A DNA stretch of 64,000 nucleotides, taken from contig NZ_CP121473.1 of NCBI RefSeq assembly GCF_033954455.1, positions 2,404,501 to 2,468,500 on the forward strand, in the 5' to 3' direction. The notes under the pieces were generated by a model. That model saw only the letters and a program-made list of their open reading frames with translations, was not told the DNA's origin and ran no database searches. Positions 35,320 to 43,993 of the stretch are shown here, piece by piece (position 1 is the stretch's first letter; every line of letters starts with the position of its first letter). Made by a program: the position numbers and the translations under genes. The stretch is from Thiorhodovibrio litoralis (GTDB lineage: Bacteria > Pseudomonadota > Gammaproteobacteria > Chromatiales > Chromatiaceae).

Positions 35320-36363
35320 ATGCAGCTGAACCATCTACCCTGCTTGGATTCACTCGACCACGCCGAGGCGCGCCGACGCGAGCTGCAAATCCCCCGCGAG
35401 CGGGCCGCCGCGCTCGGTCAGTCGGCCGTCGATGCCATCTTGCAGGGGGATTACACCAACGCCCAGGGCCAGCGCGTTGTCTGGCAGCCAGCCATCGTGC
35501 AGGCGATGGCCTTGCGACGTTCCATCCCGCCAGATGAACTCTTGCCGACAGCGGATCGCTGCGCTGCTGAATCCACGCGCGTCCAAGTCGTCAACGAGAC
35601 CACCCTGGCCGCCGCCGAGCGCCTGACCCGTGCCGGTGCTACCTCGGTGCTGGCGCTCAACTTCGCCAATGGGGTTCATCCCGGCGGCGGCTTCCTGCAC
35701 GGTGCCCGCGCACAGGAAGAAGTCCTGTGTCGTTCCAGTGCGCTCTATGCCACCCTGGAGGGCGATCCGATGTACGCCGCCCATCAGCAACGCCCGTTGC
35801 CCGACTCCACCGACTGGGCCATCTACTCCCCGCTGGTGCCGGTGTTCCGCCGCGATGACGGCACGCCCTTGGATGCGCCCTGGCTGTTGTCTTTTCTGAC
35901 CTGCGCCGCACCCTATGCACCGCGGGTCGGCCAGCCGCGCTCGGGCGATCTGTTGCACCAACGCATCCATCGGGTGCTGGCCATCGCCCATGCCATGGGC
36001 CATGACGCCCTGGTGCTCGGTGCCTGGGGCTGCGGTGCGTTCGGTAATGATCCGCGTCGCACCGCTGAGTCCTTCCGCACCCACTTGGAGCAGACATTTC
36101 CCCGCGCGTTCGATGACGTCGTTTTCGCCATCACCGACTGGTCGCCTGAACGCGCCACCCTGGGGCCCTTTCGCGAGGTCTTCGGCCAGCCGGCCAGAGG
36201 CACGCGCGCGGCCCGGCTCATAGCAGGTGCACCAAGATGGCTCGCCTCACTTCGACGCGGAAACTCAGGTTTTCCCCAGCAACAATCGGCAAGTACCCAA
36301 GAGCCTATTGAAAATTCTCCTTATCCACCACGCCTGTGGATAACCTTGTGGGTAAGGCTGTGA
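35320..36363 (+). CDS. Microbial-type PARG-like protein (TIGR02452/DUF2263 macro-fold family)
   Basis: 347 residues. The signature loop is ANGVHPGGGFLHGARAQEEV: GGG at 122-124 and the catalytic QEE at 132-134, matching the GGG-x6-8-QEE of poly(ADP-ribose) glycohydrolases. Later ALVLGAWGCGAFGNDP is the phosphate-binding loop of the macro fold. The enzyme would remove ADP-ribose from proteins or nucleic acids. The last ~55 residues, after FREVFGQ, are not typical and run into the DnaA-box-like cluster; the true stop is as given because no earlier one exists. Confidence 0.88.
   Translation: MQLNHLPCLDSLDHAEARRRELQIPRERAAALGQSAVDAILQGDYTNAQGQRVVWQPAIVQAMALRRSIPPDELLPTADRCAAESTRVQVVNETTLAAAERLTRAGATSVLALNFANGVHPGGGFLHGARAQEEVLCRSSALYATLEGDPMYAAHQQRPLPDSTDWAIYSPLVPVFRRDDGTPLDAPWLLSFLTCAAPYAPRVGQPRSGDLLHQRIHRVLAIAHAMGHDALVLGAWGCGAFGNDPRRTAESFRTHLEQTFPRAFDDVVFAITDWSPERATLGPFREVFGQPARGTRAARLIAGAPRWLASLRRGNSGFPQQQSASTQEPIENSPYPPRLWITLWVRL
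36321..36355. promoter_or_regulatory. Cluster of three DnaA-box-like 9-mers
   Basis: TTATCCACC at 36321-36329 on plus, TTATCCACA at 36335-36343 on minus (perfect consensus), and TTACCCACA at 36347-36355 on minus (one mismatch). They overlap the end of the PARG-like frame and precede ~290 bases of relatively AT-rich non-coding DNA. No replication genes adjoin, so a titration or regulatory site is as likely as an origin. Confidence 0.4.
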
Positions 36364-36652
36364 GATGGCTTCTAAACCCTTGTCCCGGCGCGCGTCGTTT
36401 CCGATTGGTCAGAATTGTTTCAGTCTGTAAGTCACTGTTTTTAATTTCTCTTGCTGCCCATTCCAACAAGGTGCAAGGGGTTGAAGCCCGAAATGGGGCG
36501 CAGAGCGTGTGTCATTCTGGCCTGTTCATAAACTCCGGCCCGTTTGTCAAGTCCTCATGTGCCATTCGGGGCGATCGGTTTGCAAAGCTGTGATCTGAGG
36601 CCGGGAATATCGGCGCGGGCGGCATGGTGCGAAACGAACCGAATCCCTGGCA

Positions 36653-37369
36653 TCAGCGGATGGAATCGGTCTGTCCAATCGTCGCGGAGATCAGCGGGCC
36701 TGTCGGCACCAAACATTCCGGTGCATCGAAGCGCGGCTGGCCAACCGACCGGGTGACGGGATAGCCGATCATCTCCTCCCCTGGAAAGGGTTGCAGCAAC
36801 CCCGTCAGTTGCGTCTTGCTCTGATTGTCAGGGTTCAACCATTCAGCCCAGTGCGCGCGATCAAGGATGACCGGCATGCGGTCATGGACGGCGGCGATAG
36901 TGGCGTTGGCCTGGGTGACAATGATGGTCGCGCTCTCAACGCACTCGCCTGAGCCTGGATCAGTCCACTGCTCCCACAGCCCGGCCAAGGTCATCGGCTG
37001 CTCATCCCGGCGCCGAAAGGCAAAGGGCTGCTTGCCGTTGGGCGTGCTCTTCCATTCGTAGAAGGCATCGGCTGGAATCAAACAGCGCCGATGTTTGAAT
37101 GCCGCACGAAAGGACGGCTTCTCCGCCACCGTCTCGGCACGGGCGTTGAAGGTTTTGTATCCAAGCTTGCGATCCTTGGCCCAGCTCGGCAGCAGACCCC
37201 AATGTAAAGAGGCGAGTTCTCGCTGCCCGTCCGCTTGGACGCGACAGGCGAGAATCCGGCTGCCCGGCGCGAGGTTGTAACGCGCCGGCGGTATTTCGGT
37301 CGGCGGTTGCGCCTCCAGCCAGTCCGCCGTCGCCTGCACATCGAAACATTGCGCAAAACGTCCGCACAT
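36653..37369 (-). CDS. yedK: SRAP-domain protein YedK (HMCES family)
   Basis: About 238 residues from the ATG at 37369, which gives MCGRF, so Cys2 becomes N-terminal after Met removal; the upstream frame would bury it. Other active-site parts: FNARAETV, CLIPADAFYEWK (Glu) and the His in AAVHDRMPVIL. The protein forms a thiazolidine crosslink with abasic sites in single-stranded DNA. It is followed on the same strand by no close gene; the RecD-type helicase gene lies 10 bases upstream and reads into it, suggesting one repair operon. Confidence 0.95.
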   Translation of the reverse strand: MCGRFAQCFDVQATADWLEAQPPTEIPPARYNLAPGSRILACRVQADGQRELASLHWGLLPSWAKDRKLGYKTFNARAETVAEKPSFRAAFKHRRCLIPADAFYEWKSTPNGKQPFAFRRRDEQPMTLAGLWEQWTDPGSGECVESATIIVTQANATIAAVHDRMPVILDRAHWAEWLNPDNQSKTQLTGLLQPFPGEEMIGYPVTRSVGQPRFDAPECLVPTGPLISATIGQTDSIR

Positions 37370-37379
37370 CGGCCTGTCC

Positions 37380-39587
37380 TCAACGCGCCTCGCTCGCTTC
37401 AACCAACCGCTGCCGCAGCCGCGTCAGCCGCTGCCCGCCGGTCTGTCTGACGGCCATGCCCAGCGCCTTTGGTTGGGCGATCAGCACCACCAACCGCTTG
37501 CCGCGGGTTACCCCGGTATAGAGCAGATTGCGCTGCAACAGCATGTAATGCTGGGTCGCCAGGGGAATGACCACCGCCGGATACTCCGAGCCCTGCGCCT
37601 TATGCACACTGGTGGCATAGGCCAGCGCCAGCTCATCAAGCTCCCCGAACTCATAGACCACCTGGCGTTCATCGAAGGCGATGCGCACCTCGCTTTCCTC
37701 GACGTCGATGGCCAGAATCCGGCCGATATCGCCGTTGAAGACCTCCTTGTCATAATTATTGACGTTCTGAATCACCTTATCGCCCGGGGCGAAGGTCCAG
37801 CCGAAGCGCTCAATGCGCGGCTTTGCGTCGGGGTTGAGGCGCTGCTGCAGCAGCACATTCAGCGCCCGCGCACCCAGTCCGCCGCGGTTCATGGGGGTAA
37901 GCACTTGCACATCGCGAATCGGGTCCAGCCCGAAGCGCGCGGGGATGCGCTCGCAGAGGGTTTTCACCAATCGCTCCTGGATCTGTTCCGGGGTTTCGCT
38001 GCGGATCACATACCAGTCGCTGTCACTCGGCGGTGGGTTGGGGACCTGAGGCAGCTGCCCGGCATTGATGCGGTGGGCATTGACGATAATCTGCGAGGTC
38101 TGTGCCTGGCGGAAGATCTCTGTCAGGCGCACCGTCGGCATAACCCCGGAGCCAATCGCATCGGCCAGCACCGCGCCCGGTCCGACCGAGGGCAACTGGT
38201 CAACATCTCCGACCAAGAGCAATGCGGCCGAGGAGGGCAGGGCACTGAGCAACTTGTGCATCAGGCTGACATCGACCATGGAGGTCTCGTCGCAGACCAG
38301 CAGATCGGTGTCCAGCGGATTGTCGGCATTGTGCTTGAAGTCCAGCGTCTTGGGATCGAACTCCAGCACGCGGTGAATCGTTTTGGCCTCCTGGCCGGTG
38401 GATTCCGACAGCCGCTTGGCCGCGCGACCGGTCGGCGCGCACAGGGTCGCTTTGACACCCTTGGCGCGCAGAATCCGCAGAATGGAATTGACCACCGTGG
38501 TCTTGCCCACGCCGGGACCGCCGGTCAGGAGGGTGCATTTGCCGGTGACAGCCTGGATCACCGCCTGGCGCTGGGACGCGGCCAGATGGAGACCGGTCTG
38601 ACGTTCCACCCAGGGCAGGGCGCATTCGGTGTCGATCAGCCCCCAGGGCGGCATCCCATCGCGCAGGCGCCATAGGGATTCCGCCACCCCGCATTCACTG
38701 CGGTGCAGGGCGGGGAGAAAGACCAGGGTGCGTTCCTCAATGGTTTCAGCGACCAACTGCCCGGCGGCCAGTTCCAGATCAATCGCCGCTTCGATGCCCT
38801 CGGGGGCGATCTCCAACAGTTTGGCGGACTGTGCGGACAGGACCTCGCGCCAAGCGGCGCAATGGCCATCGCTGGCGATCTCCTGCAAGACATGGCGCAC
38901 ACCGGCGCGGGCGCGCAGCGGTGAGTCGCGGGGTATCCCCAAGCGCTCAGCCAGCTGATCGGCGGTCTTAAAGCCAATGCCGCGAATATCCAGCGCCAGC
39001 CGGTAGGGATTGCCGCGCACCCGCTCGATGGCCGCTTCACCATAGGTCTTGAAGATGCGCACCGCCCGAGCGGTGCCGACGCCATGGGACTGGAGGAACA
39101 CCATAATCTCCCGGATGACCTTCTGCTCGGCCCAGGCGCGGGTGACCCGTTCCTGGCGCTTCTTGCCAATGCCGGGCAGTTCGCGCAGGCGATCAGGGGA
39201 TTGTTCGATGATGTCGAAGACGCGTTCGCCAAAGGCATCGACCAGCCGCTTGGCGAAATGCGGCCCGATGCCTTTGACCAGCCCGGAACCAAGATAGCGC
39301 TCGATGCCTTCGCGGGTGCCGGGCGGAACGACGCGCAACTCATTGGCCTTGAACTGCCGGCCATGGCGCGCATCAATCGTCCATTGCCCACGCGCGTCGA
39401 TGTGCTCGCCGGGAGCGACTTGGGCGGCGTTGCCGATGACGGTGACCAACTCGCGCTCGCCACGGACTTTCACGCGCAGGACGCAAAAGCCGCTCTCGGG
39501 ACTATGGAAGGTGACGCGCTCGACAGGGCCGGCGATGGTCTCGAGCTGGGAGTTGGCGTGGTATGAGGCTGCGGGCGCGTCGGTCAT
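37380..39587 (-). CDS. RecD2-type ATP-dependent DNA helicase
   Basis: 735 residues. The N-terminal OB-like and helix-hairpin-helix region (LPGIGKKRQERV) precedes the SF1B core: Walker A LTGGPGVGKTT (~355), LLVCDETSMVDVSLM (motif II), LLVGDVDQLPSVGPGAV (motif III), and the UvrD_C_2 end YATSVHKAQGSEYPAVVIPL with YTGVTRGKRLVVLI. It is the RecBC-independent RecD2 architecture and unwinds 5'-3'. Transcribed toward yedK, with a 10-base gap to it. Confidence 0.93.
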   Translation of the reverse strand: MTDAPAASYHANSQLETIAGPVERVTFHSPESGFCVLRVKVRGERELVTVIGNAAQVAPGEHIDARGQWTIDARHGRQFKANELRVVPPGTREGIERYLGSGLVKGIGPHFAKRLVDAFGERVFDIIEQSPDRLRELPGIGKKRQERVTRAWAEQKVIREIMVFLQSHGVGTARAVRIFKTYGEAAIERVRGNPYRLALDIRGIGFKTADQLAERLGIPRDSPLRARAGVRHVLQEIASDGHCAAWREVLSAQSAKLLEIAPEGIEAAIDLELAAGQLVAETIEERTLVFLPALHRSECGVAESLWRLRDGMPPWGLIDTECALPWVERQTGLHLAASQRQAVIQAVTGKCTLLTGGPGVGKTTVVNSILRILRAKGVKATLCAPTGRAAKRLSESTGQEAKTIHRVLEFDPKTLDFKHNADNPLDTDLLVCDETSMVDVSLMHKLLSALPSSAALLLVGDVDQLPSVGPGAVLADAIGSGVMPTVRLTEIFRQAQTSQIIVNAHRINAGQLPQVPNPPPSDSDWYVIRSETPEQIQERLVKTLCERIPARFGLDPIRDVQVLTPMNRGGLGARALNVLLQQRLNPDAKPRIERFGWTFAPGDKVIQNVNNYDKEVFNGDIGRILAIDVEESEVRIAFDERQVVYEFGELDELALAYATSVHKAQGSEYPAVVIPLATQHYMLLQRNLLYTGVTRGKRLVVLIAQPKALGMAVRQTGGQRLTRLRQRLVEASEAR

Positions 39588-39678
39588 CGGCGCATAGTAG
39601 CAAGGGTGACCCGGTGATCGGATGCCCAGCGCTCTATGAAACCGACTCCAGGCGATTAAAGGTCACCGGTCCAGCGAA

Positions 39679-40146
39679 TCAGGCGGCCAGTCGCATCACC
39701 CCGGTAACAATGCCAAGAATCTCGATCTCTTCATGACGGATGTAGATCGGGGCCATGTCCGGATGCGCTGGCTGCAGCCGAATCCCGTCGGCTTCGATGT
39801 AGAAGCGCTTCAAGGTCACCTGATCGCCGTTGATCTTGGCAACCACGGTTTCACCGTTCTCCGCGCTCTGGCGTTGCTCGACGATGATGATGTCGCCATC
39901 TTGGATGTGATCATCGGTCATTGAATGCCCACGCACCCGCAGAGCGTAACTGGCTTTCCGTGCCATGTGCGAGGGGACCTTTACCGTTTCCTGGTCTTCG
40001 ATGGCTTCGATCGGCAGGCCGGCGGCGATGGTGCCGAGCAGGGGGAGGGTGACGCCGGCTTCGATTTCCAGATCGATTGGTTCGAGATCGGCGCTCCAGG
40101 GCGGCGCGGTGCGGCGGCGGGGGATCAGGTAGGCGAGTTGGGCCAT
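39679..40146 (-). CDS. S24/LexA-like autoprotease domain protein without HTH
   Basis: 155 residues. It has the LexA/UmuD C-terminal fold: cleavage site A42-G43 in TIAAGLPIEA, nucleophile S75 in RGHSMTDDHIQDGD, and general base K104 in ETVVAKING. The N-terminal ~30 residues are not a winged helix, and an in-frame stop lies just upstream, so the LexA DNA-binding domain is absent. It could be a UmuD-like or repressor-remnant protein. Same strand and 91 bases upstream of the RecD2-type helicase, hinting at a damage-response unit. Confidence 0.8.
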   Translation of the reverse strand: MAQLAYLIPRRRTAPPWSADLEPIDLEIEAGVTLPLLGTIAAGLPIEAIEDQETVKVPSHMARKASYALRVRGHSMTDDHIQDGDIIIVEQRQSAENGETVVAKINGDQVTLKRFYIEADGIRLQPAHPDMAPIYIRHEEIEILGIVTGVMRLAA

Positions 40147-40278
40147 GCAGTCACTGCCTCAGTCGATTCGAAGGGGTACGGCGAAAGCGTACCCCTTTCC
40201 AGTCGCCGGCGCGAGGCGCTCTCGTTTGAAGTCGCCATGGTCAAGCAATGACGAAGCGGCTTCAGCAACGCGAATCGC

Positions 40279-40689
40279 TTATGGAGCTGTCGATTTCGGA
40301 CAGAGGCCGCTGAAATAGGCCGCCAAATCGCAAAGACCACCTTGATGCGTCTTGCAGGTCTTGGCGGTCATGCTCACCTCACCGCCAGTGATGGCGCAAT
40401 AGATTTCGGCCGCATTGTCATAGCCGGTGACCTTTAACCCGCCGGCAGGACACTCGCCACGCAACAGCGCCCATTCCTCGCACTGGCGATTCTCCTCAAA
40501 AACACAGATCCCGTATTCGTCGCCGTTCGGTCGCTGGCGGATGGAGAGTTCACCGCCTTGCTTGTGGCAATTCACCGATGCCGGGTTGGCAAGTTGGGTT
40601 GATGCGCTGTTGTCGGCCATCAGGGTGGTGGCCATCAGGGCGAAGACCAGCGTGATCGAACCAGTTAACGCGATAGAATGATGCATCAT
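40279..40689 (-). CDS. DUF333-containing secreted protein
   Basis: About 136 residues from the ATG at 40689 (a second ATG at 40686). A signal peptide (IALTGSITLVFALMATTLMA) precedes a DUF333 module, ANPASVNCHKQGGEL with ICVFEENRQCEEWALLRGECP, and then a second related Cys-containing stretch (IYCAITGGEVSM, CDLAAYFSGLCP). DUF333 modules occur in small secreted, often 'hemolysin'-annotated proteins of unknown function. Likely periplasmic, with disulfides. Confidence 0.82.
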   Translation of the reverse strand: MMHHSIALTGSITLVFALMATTLMADNSASTQLANPASVNCHKQGGELSIRQRPNGDEYGICVFEENRQCEEWALLRGECPAGGLKVTGYDNAAEIYCAITGGEVSMTAKTCKTHQGGLCDLAAYFSGLCPKSTAP

Positions 40690-41217
40690 CTTTCGGAAAT
40701 CAAAGGGGGTGAGTCGAAGATTACCAGCCAGGTCTCTCACACTCGCAAGGCTTGGCTGCTGTCCAATGCCGAACAGTTGTCTTGAGGATAATCCGTTTTT
40801 GCCAAGTGCGCATATCAAACGCGCGGCGCTTGACCTTCATTTTTGTTCCGTTGCGCAAGTGCTGTGAATTCGGCACTACGAAGGAGAGTGCTAGCGAAAG
40901 ACAACGGGCCAGGGCTTTCCCCGTCCAAACAGCTGCACTGATGAGGTTACGTTGGGCTCCTCGGCAACCTCGGGGCGAAATTCCGCAGGACCGGGGTAAC
41001 GGAAAATGGGCCTTGGGGTAACAGAAATCGAGGAGAGCTTGGCTGCGGCAGTCGGCGGCGAAGAGGAATATCGTTGGACGAGAGTGAGAGGGAGTTCGCG
41101 GCGGCTAACGCATCTTAACGCCGCTGAACGCCTGCAAAATGTTACCCCCAGCGTTACCCAGGGCACCATAAAAACTTGATCAGCTTAGCAGCAACGATGC
41201 TAAGCTGCTGTACTAAT
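40690..41217. other. Non-coding interval beside the tRNA-Thr gene
   Basis: About 530 bases without a supportable gene. The short frames here have no recognisable product. It includes the tRNA terminator hairpin at its right end and a stretch with two GTTACCC(C/A) repeats near 41141-41160. I looked for an integrase remnant or attachment-site duplicate of the tRNA 3' end and found none inside the window. Confidence 0.5.
41181..41207 (-). terminator. Probable rho-independent terminator of tRNA-Thr
   Basis: Perfect 10-bp stem CAGCTTAGCA/TGCTAAGCTG with a 7-base loop, 10 bases past the tRNA 3' end on the minus strand. A T-run (TTTTT) follows after six bases, so the tail is not ideal. Confidence 0.6.
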
Positions 41218-41293
<76 letters not shown>

Positions 41294-41425
41294 TTTAAGG
41301 GCACATTATAAACTAGCATGCGGGGTTTTTCAGGTTCTTGAGGCAGAGGTTGCGCGCGGTCCGGACGGGTTGAAGTGGGCTGGGCTCGCTTGGCACTCGG
41401 CTAGTGTTGGTGGGCTCTCTGGCCA

Positions 41426-42247
41426 TCAAGCGCCGGCGGTGCGGTTGAGGATGATCTCGAGCACCATTTTGCTGCCAAAGTAGGCGAGCAGCAGGATGAT
41501 GAAGCCGCTGAGCGTCCAGGTGATGGCTTTGCGGCCGCGCCAGCCCCAGAGTTTGCGTCCGAGCAGCAGGCCGCCGAAGACCATCCAGGCGAAGACCGAC
41601 AGGACGGTCTTGTGCACCAGGTGCTGGGCGAACATGTTCTCGAGGAAGGCGAAGCCGCTGACCAGTGCCAGTGTCAGCAGGACGAAGCCGACGGTGATCA
41701 TCTCGAACAGCAAGGCTTCCATGGTCATCAGCGGCGGCAGGGAGCGGATGAAGCCGTTGGGCTGGCGTTTGCGCAGATAGTGATCCTGCACCGCAAGCAG
41801 AATGGCCTGCACGCTGGCAATCGTCAGCATGCTGTAGGCGAGCATGGACAGCAGGACATGCAGTTTAAGCACCCAGCTGGCGTTGTCGCCCATGAAGCCG
41901 ACGTGGGGGTAAACCGCATCCATCAGGACGGTCAGTGCCGCGACTGGCAGGAGCACAATGCCGAGGTTCTCGACCGGTTTGTTGATGCTTGGCACCAGTA
42001 GCGAGCCGATCACTGTCCAGGACGCGAGCGAGAGCGCATTGAAAAACGCAAGATTCAAGCCCGCGGGGCTGAAGATGGTTTGGTAAAGTATCGCGGTATG
42101 CAGAAGCAGACCCGCGAACGCGGCGCCCAGTGCGAGAGACCTGGGAGGCAGGCTCGCGCGGTCGCGCATGAACAAACGATAGGCAATCAGAGCGGCGGCT
42201 GCGAGATACAGGCCAACGCTCAACGAGGCTAGGAGTGGTTGCTTCAT
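41426..42247 (-). CDS. ypjD: CcsA/YpjD-family inner membrane protein (cytochrome c assembly-like)
   Basis: 273 residues, eight predicted membrane helices. Haem-site-like histidines lie in LKLHVLLSMLAYSM and LVHKTVLSVFAW, and the block GRKLWGWRGRKAITW near the C-terminus is conserved in this family. YpjD/CcsA-like proteins are related to haem handling in cytochrome c maturation; the precise function of the YpjD branch is unknown. Divergent from ffh, an arrangement common in gammaproteobacteria. Confidence 0.92.
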   Translation of the reverse strand: MKQPLLASLSVGLYLAAAALIAYRLFMRDRASLPPRSLALGAAFAGLLLHTAILYQTIFSPAGLNLAFFNALSLASWTVIGSLLVPSINKPVENLGIVLLPVAALTVLMDAVYPHVGFMGDNASWVLKLHVLLSMLAYSMLTIASVQAILLAVQDHYLRKRQPNGFIRSLPPLMTMEALLFEMITVGFVLLTLALVSGFAFLENMFAQHLVHKTVLSVFAWMVFGGLLLGRKLWGWRGRKAITWTLSGFIILLLAYFGSKMVLEIILNRTAGA

Positions 42248-42394
42248 CGTCTCATCATCTCACAAAGCCTGCTGACGGGGAACGCGCTCGGGCTGCGATC
42301 CGGCTTTTACGCCCCAGTTGCTCTTTCCCGGTCAGCAGATCATTACAAATTGCATTGATGGAGGTTTGCCGCGACCCTCGCGGCACGCGTGCTG

Positions 42395-43825
42395 ATGTTC
42401 GACACCCTTCAGGAACGGTTTAGCGATGTCGTCAAAAGCCTGCGCGGTCAAGCGCGGCTGACGGAAGATAATATCAAGGAAAGCCTGCGCGAAGTACGCA
42501 AAGCGCTGCTCGAGGCCGATGTGGCACTGCCGGTGGTGCGCAGCTTTGTCGACCAGGTGCGCGAGAAGGCACTTGGCGCCGAGGTGACCAAGAGCCTGAC
42601 ACCGGGGCAGGTGCTGATCAAGATCGTCAACGACGAGCTGGTCAGCCTGATGGGCGAGGCCAATGAGGGGCTCGACCTCACTGCCCAGCCTCCGGCGATT
42701 ATTCTGATGGCCGGCCTGCAGGGCTCGGGCAAGACCACCAGCACGGCCAAGCTTGCGCGTTTTCTGCAGGAGCGGCACAAGAAGAAGGTCATGCTTGCTA
42801 GCTGCGACGTTTACCGTCCGGCGGCCATCGAGCAGTTGCGCACGCTGGCGGATGAAGTTGGGGCGAGCTTCTTCCCAAGCAACGCCAAGGATCAACCGCT
42901 CGCCATCGCCAAACAGGCCACCGAGGCTGCGCGCAAGCAATTCCAGGATGTGCTGATCATCGATACCGCCGGTCGCCTCGGCATCGACGAGGCCATGATG
43001 ACCGAGATCCGCGTTTTGCATGCCGCGCTGCAGCCGGTCGAGACCCTGTTCGTGGTCGACAGTATGACGGGCCAGGATGCCGCGAACACCGCCAAAGCCT
43101 TCGACGAGACGCTGCCGCTGACCGGTGTGATCCTGACCAAGGCCGATGGCGACGCGCGCGGCGGCGCGGCCTTGTCCATTCGCCAGATCACCGGCAAGCC
43201 GATCAAATTCCTTGGCATCGGTGAGAAAACCGCCGCGCTCGAGCCGTTTCACCCCGAGCGGGTGGCCTCGCGCATCCTCGGCATGGGCGATGTAGTCTCC
43301 CTGGTCGAGGAGATGCAGCAGAAGGTCGACCACGAGAAGGCCGAGAAGCTCGCGCGGAAAATCCACAAGGGCAAGGGCTTCGACCTGACCGACTTCCGCG
43401 ATCAGCTCCAGCAGATGAACAAGCTAGGCGGCATGAGCGGGCTGATGGACAAGCTCCCCGGCATGGGACAGATACCCGACAAGGTCAAGCAGCAGGTCAA
43501 TGACAAAGAAATGACCAAGCTGATCGCCATTGTCGACTCCATGACCCCGCACGAGCGCGCCTTCCCGCAGGTCATTAAAGGATCACGCCGCCGGCGCATT
43601 GCCATGGGCTCAGGCACTCAGGTGCAGGACGTCAATAAACTGCTCAAGCAGTTCACGCAGATGCAGAAGATGATGAAGAAAATGAAAGGCGGCGGCATGG
43701 CCAAGATGATGCGCCAGATGCAGGGCCGCATGCCCGGTGGCTTTCCGCCCGGTGGTGGCTTTCCGCCCGGTGGTGGCTTTCCTCCGGGCGGCGGACTCCC
43801 GCCCGGCGGAGGCATGCCCTTTTAG
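42395..43825 (+). CDS. ffh: Signal recognition particle protein Ffh with Gly/Pro repeat tail
   Basis: 476 residues from the ATG at 42395 (MFDTLQERF, matching Ffh); a GTG two codons earlier is in frame. N domain, then G domain with GLQGSGKTT (107-115), DTAGRLGIDE and TKADGDARGGAAL, then the methionine-rich M domain with RIAMGSGTQVQDVNKLLKQF. The GTPase binds 4.5S RNA and signal sequences for co-translational targeting. Unusual: the C-terminus ends in five near-perfect (F/L/M)PPGGG-type repeats, encoded by tandem DNA repeats at ~43735-43815. Confidence 0.97.
   Translation: MFDTLQERFSDVVKSLRGQARLTEDNIKESLREVRKALLEADVALPVVRSFVDQVREKALGAEVTKSLTPGQVLIKIVNDELVSLMGEANEGLDLTAQPPAIILMAGLQGSGKTTSTAKLARFLQERHKKKVMLASCDVYRPAAIEQLRTLADEVGASFFPSNAKDQPLAIAKQATEAARKQFQDVLIIDTAGRLGIDEAMMTEIRVLHAALQPVETLFVVDSMTGQDAANTAKAFDETLPLTGVILTKADGDARGGAALSIRQITGKPIKFLGIGEKTAALEPFHPERVASRILGMGDVVSLVEEMQQKVDHEKAEKLARKIHKGKGFDLTDFRDQLQQMNKLGGMSGLMDKLPGMGQIPDKVKQQVNDKEMTKLIAIVDSMTPHERAFPQVIKGSRRRRIAMGSGTQVQDVNKLLKQFTQMQKMMKKMKGGGMAKMMRQMQGRMPGGFPPGGGFPPGGGFPPGGGLPPGGGMPF
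43735..43815 (+). repeat. Tandem repeats encoding the PPGGG tail of Ffh
   Basis: Roughly five copies of an 18-base unit related to GGTGGCTTTCCGCCCGGT. The first copies are nearly identical and the last two have diverged. All copies are in frame, so copy number changes would alter tail length without breaking the gene. Confidence 0.85.
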
Positions 43826-43993
43826 GTGATCGTCGAGAATCAGTATCCCGACTGCGCGAGCCTGAATGCCAGCGAGAGTGAATTTGTTCGCTCCCGCAAG
43901 CCGATCAATCCTTGGTCCGGGGAAAATGGCCTTGGTGCTTGGTGCTTGTCGTGAACAAAATGTATTTTCTGGCCAAGTGACGGGCCGTTTCAC

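Noticed and set aside
36321-36650. DnaA-box cluster considered as a chromosomal origin
   Set aside because: No dnaA, dnaN, gidA or parA/B neighbours and no clear AT-rich 13-mers; left as a low-confidence regulatory site.
40287-40303. CTGT-N9-ACAG considered as a LexA box
   Set aside because: The spacer is 9 not 8, and it lies inside the DUF333 coding sequence.
40891-41169. 92-codon minus-strand frame near the tRNA gene considered as an integrase remnant
   Set aside because: No tyrosine-recombinase catalytic motif (R..HxxR..Y) is present.
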